This document shows, in pieces, positions 13,211 to 13,218 of a DNA stretch of 13,218 nt; positions within the stretch are counted from its first letter, which is position 1; the number at the start of each line of letters is the position of its first letter. Made by a program: the position numbers and the translations under genes. The stretch lies in contig JASHRY010000179.1 of the NCBI GenBank assembly GCA_030037105.1, positions 1 to 13,218 of the forward strand, written 5' to 3'. The notes below the pieces were generated by a model. It saw only the letters and a list, made by a program, of their open reading frames with translations. It was not told the origin of the DNA and did not search any database. Source of the DNA: Xanthobacteraceae bacterium (GTDB lineage Bacteria > Pseudomonadota > Alphaproteobacteria > Rhizobiales > Xanthobacteraceae).

Positions 13211-13218
13211 ATCTACAC

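Noticed and set aside
1..13218. Search for CRISPR arrays, tRNA or rRNA genes, transposases and toxin-antitoxin pairs
   Set aside because: No regularly spaced repeats, cloverleaf-like sequences, transposase motifs or convincing toxin-antitoxin pairs were seen by eye.

Overview
The window looks like a chromosomal segment of an alphaproteobacterium of the order Rhizobiales, probably the Bradyrhizobium / Rhodopseudomonas / Pseudolabrys neighbourhood. The grounds are the GC-rich genes on the right, a BjaI-like autoinducer synthase, a BcsS-like protein, and fragments of a GTCATTGCGAG-type dispersed repeat I associate with this group. No rRNA, tRNA, CRISPR array or transposase was found.

Left part (about 1-8400), visibly more AT-rich and carrying broken genes. 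A truncated cupin fragment lies at the left edge (minus strand). A GntR/FadR-type repressor (440-1165, minus) diverges from a plus-strand catabolic cluster. The cluster opens with the wreck of a sugar ABC transporter: a frameshifted and shortened substrate-binding protein (1405-1843), an intact double-domain ATPase (1903-3447) and a probable decayed permease start (3447-3710). The rest is intact and tightly packed: a NodB-type deacetylase (3733-4650), a small CxxC protein (4684-4995) overlapping a CobW GTPase (4992-6053), a NylB-like serine hydrolase (6091-7302), and a tartrate/D-malate dehydrogenase (7299-8402) overlapping it. Two similar palindromes, centred exactly 110 bp apart, flank the divergent promoter region and are good candidates for the repressor's operators. 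My inference is a regulated pathway that hydrolyses an amide or ester compound and oxidises a 2-hydroxy acid product, whose dedicated importer is lost or being lost.

Junction (8403-8736). This holds a decayed response-regulator receiver fragment, a perfect 18-bp palindrome that could be a lux box, and a 10-bp inverted repeat whose right arm covers the luxI ribosome-binding site and start codon.

Right part (about 8737-13218), GC-rich and typical of a rhizobial core genome. It contains an acyl-homoserine-lactone synthase with no LuxR partner in view (8737-9396), unknown small genes (9411-9764 minus, 9829-10098 plus, perhaps 10095-10175), a BcsS-like outer-membrane protein (10269-10991, minus), an MFS transporter (11185-12438, plus) bracketed by inverted copies of a 13-bp repeat core, and an HdeD-family membrane protein (12481-13077, minus) with a repeat-rich upstream region.
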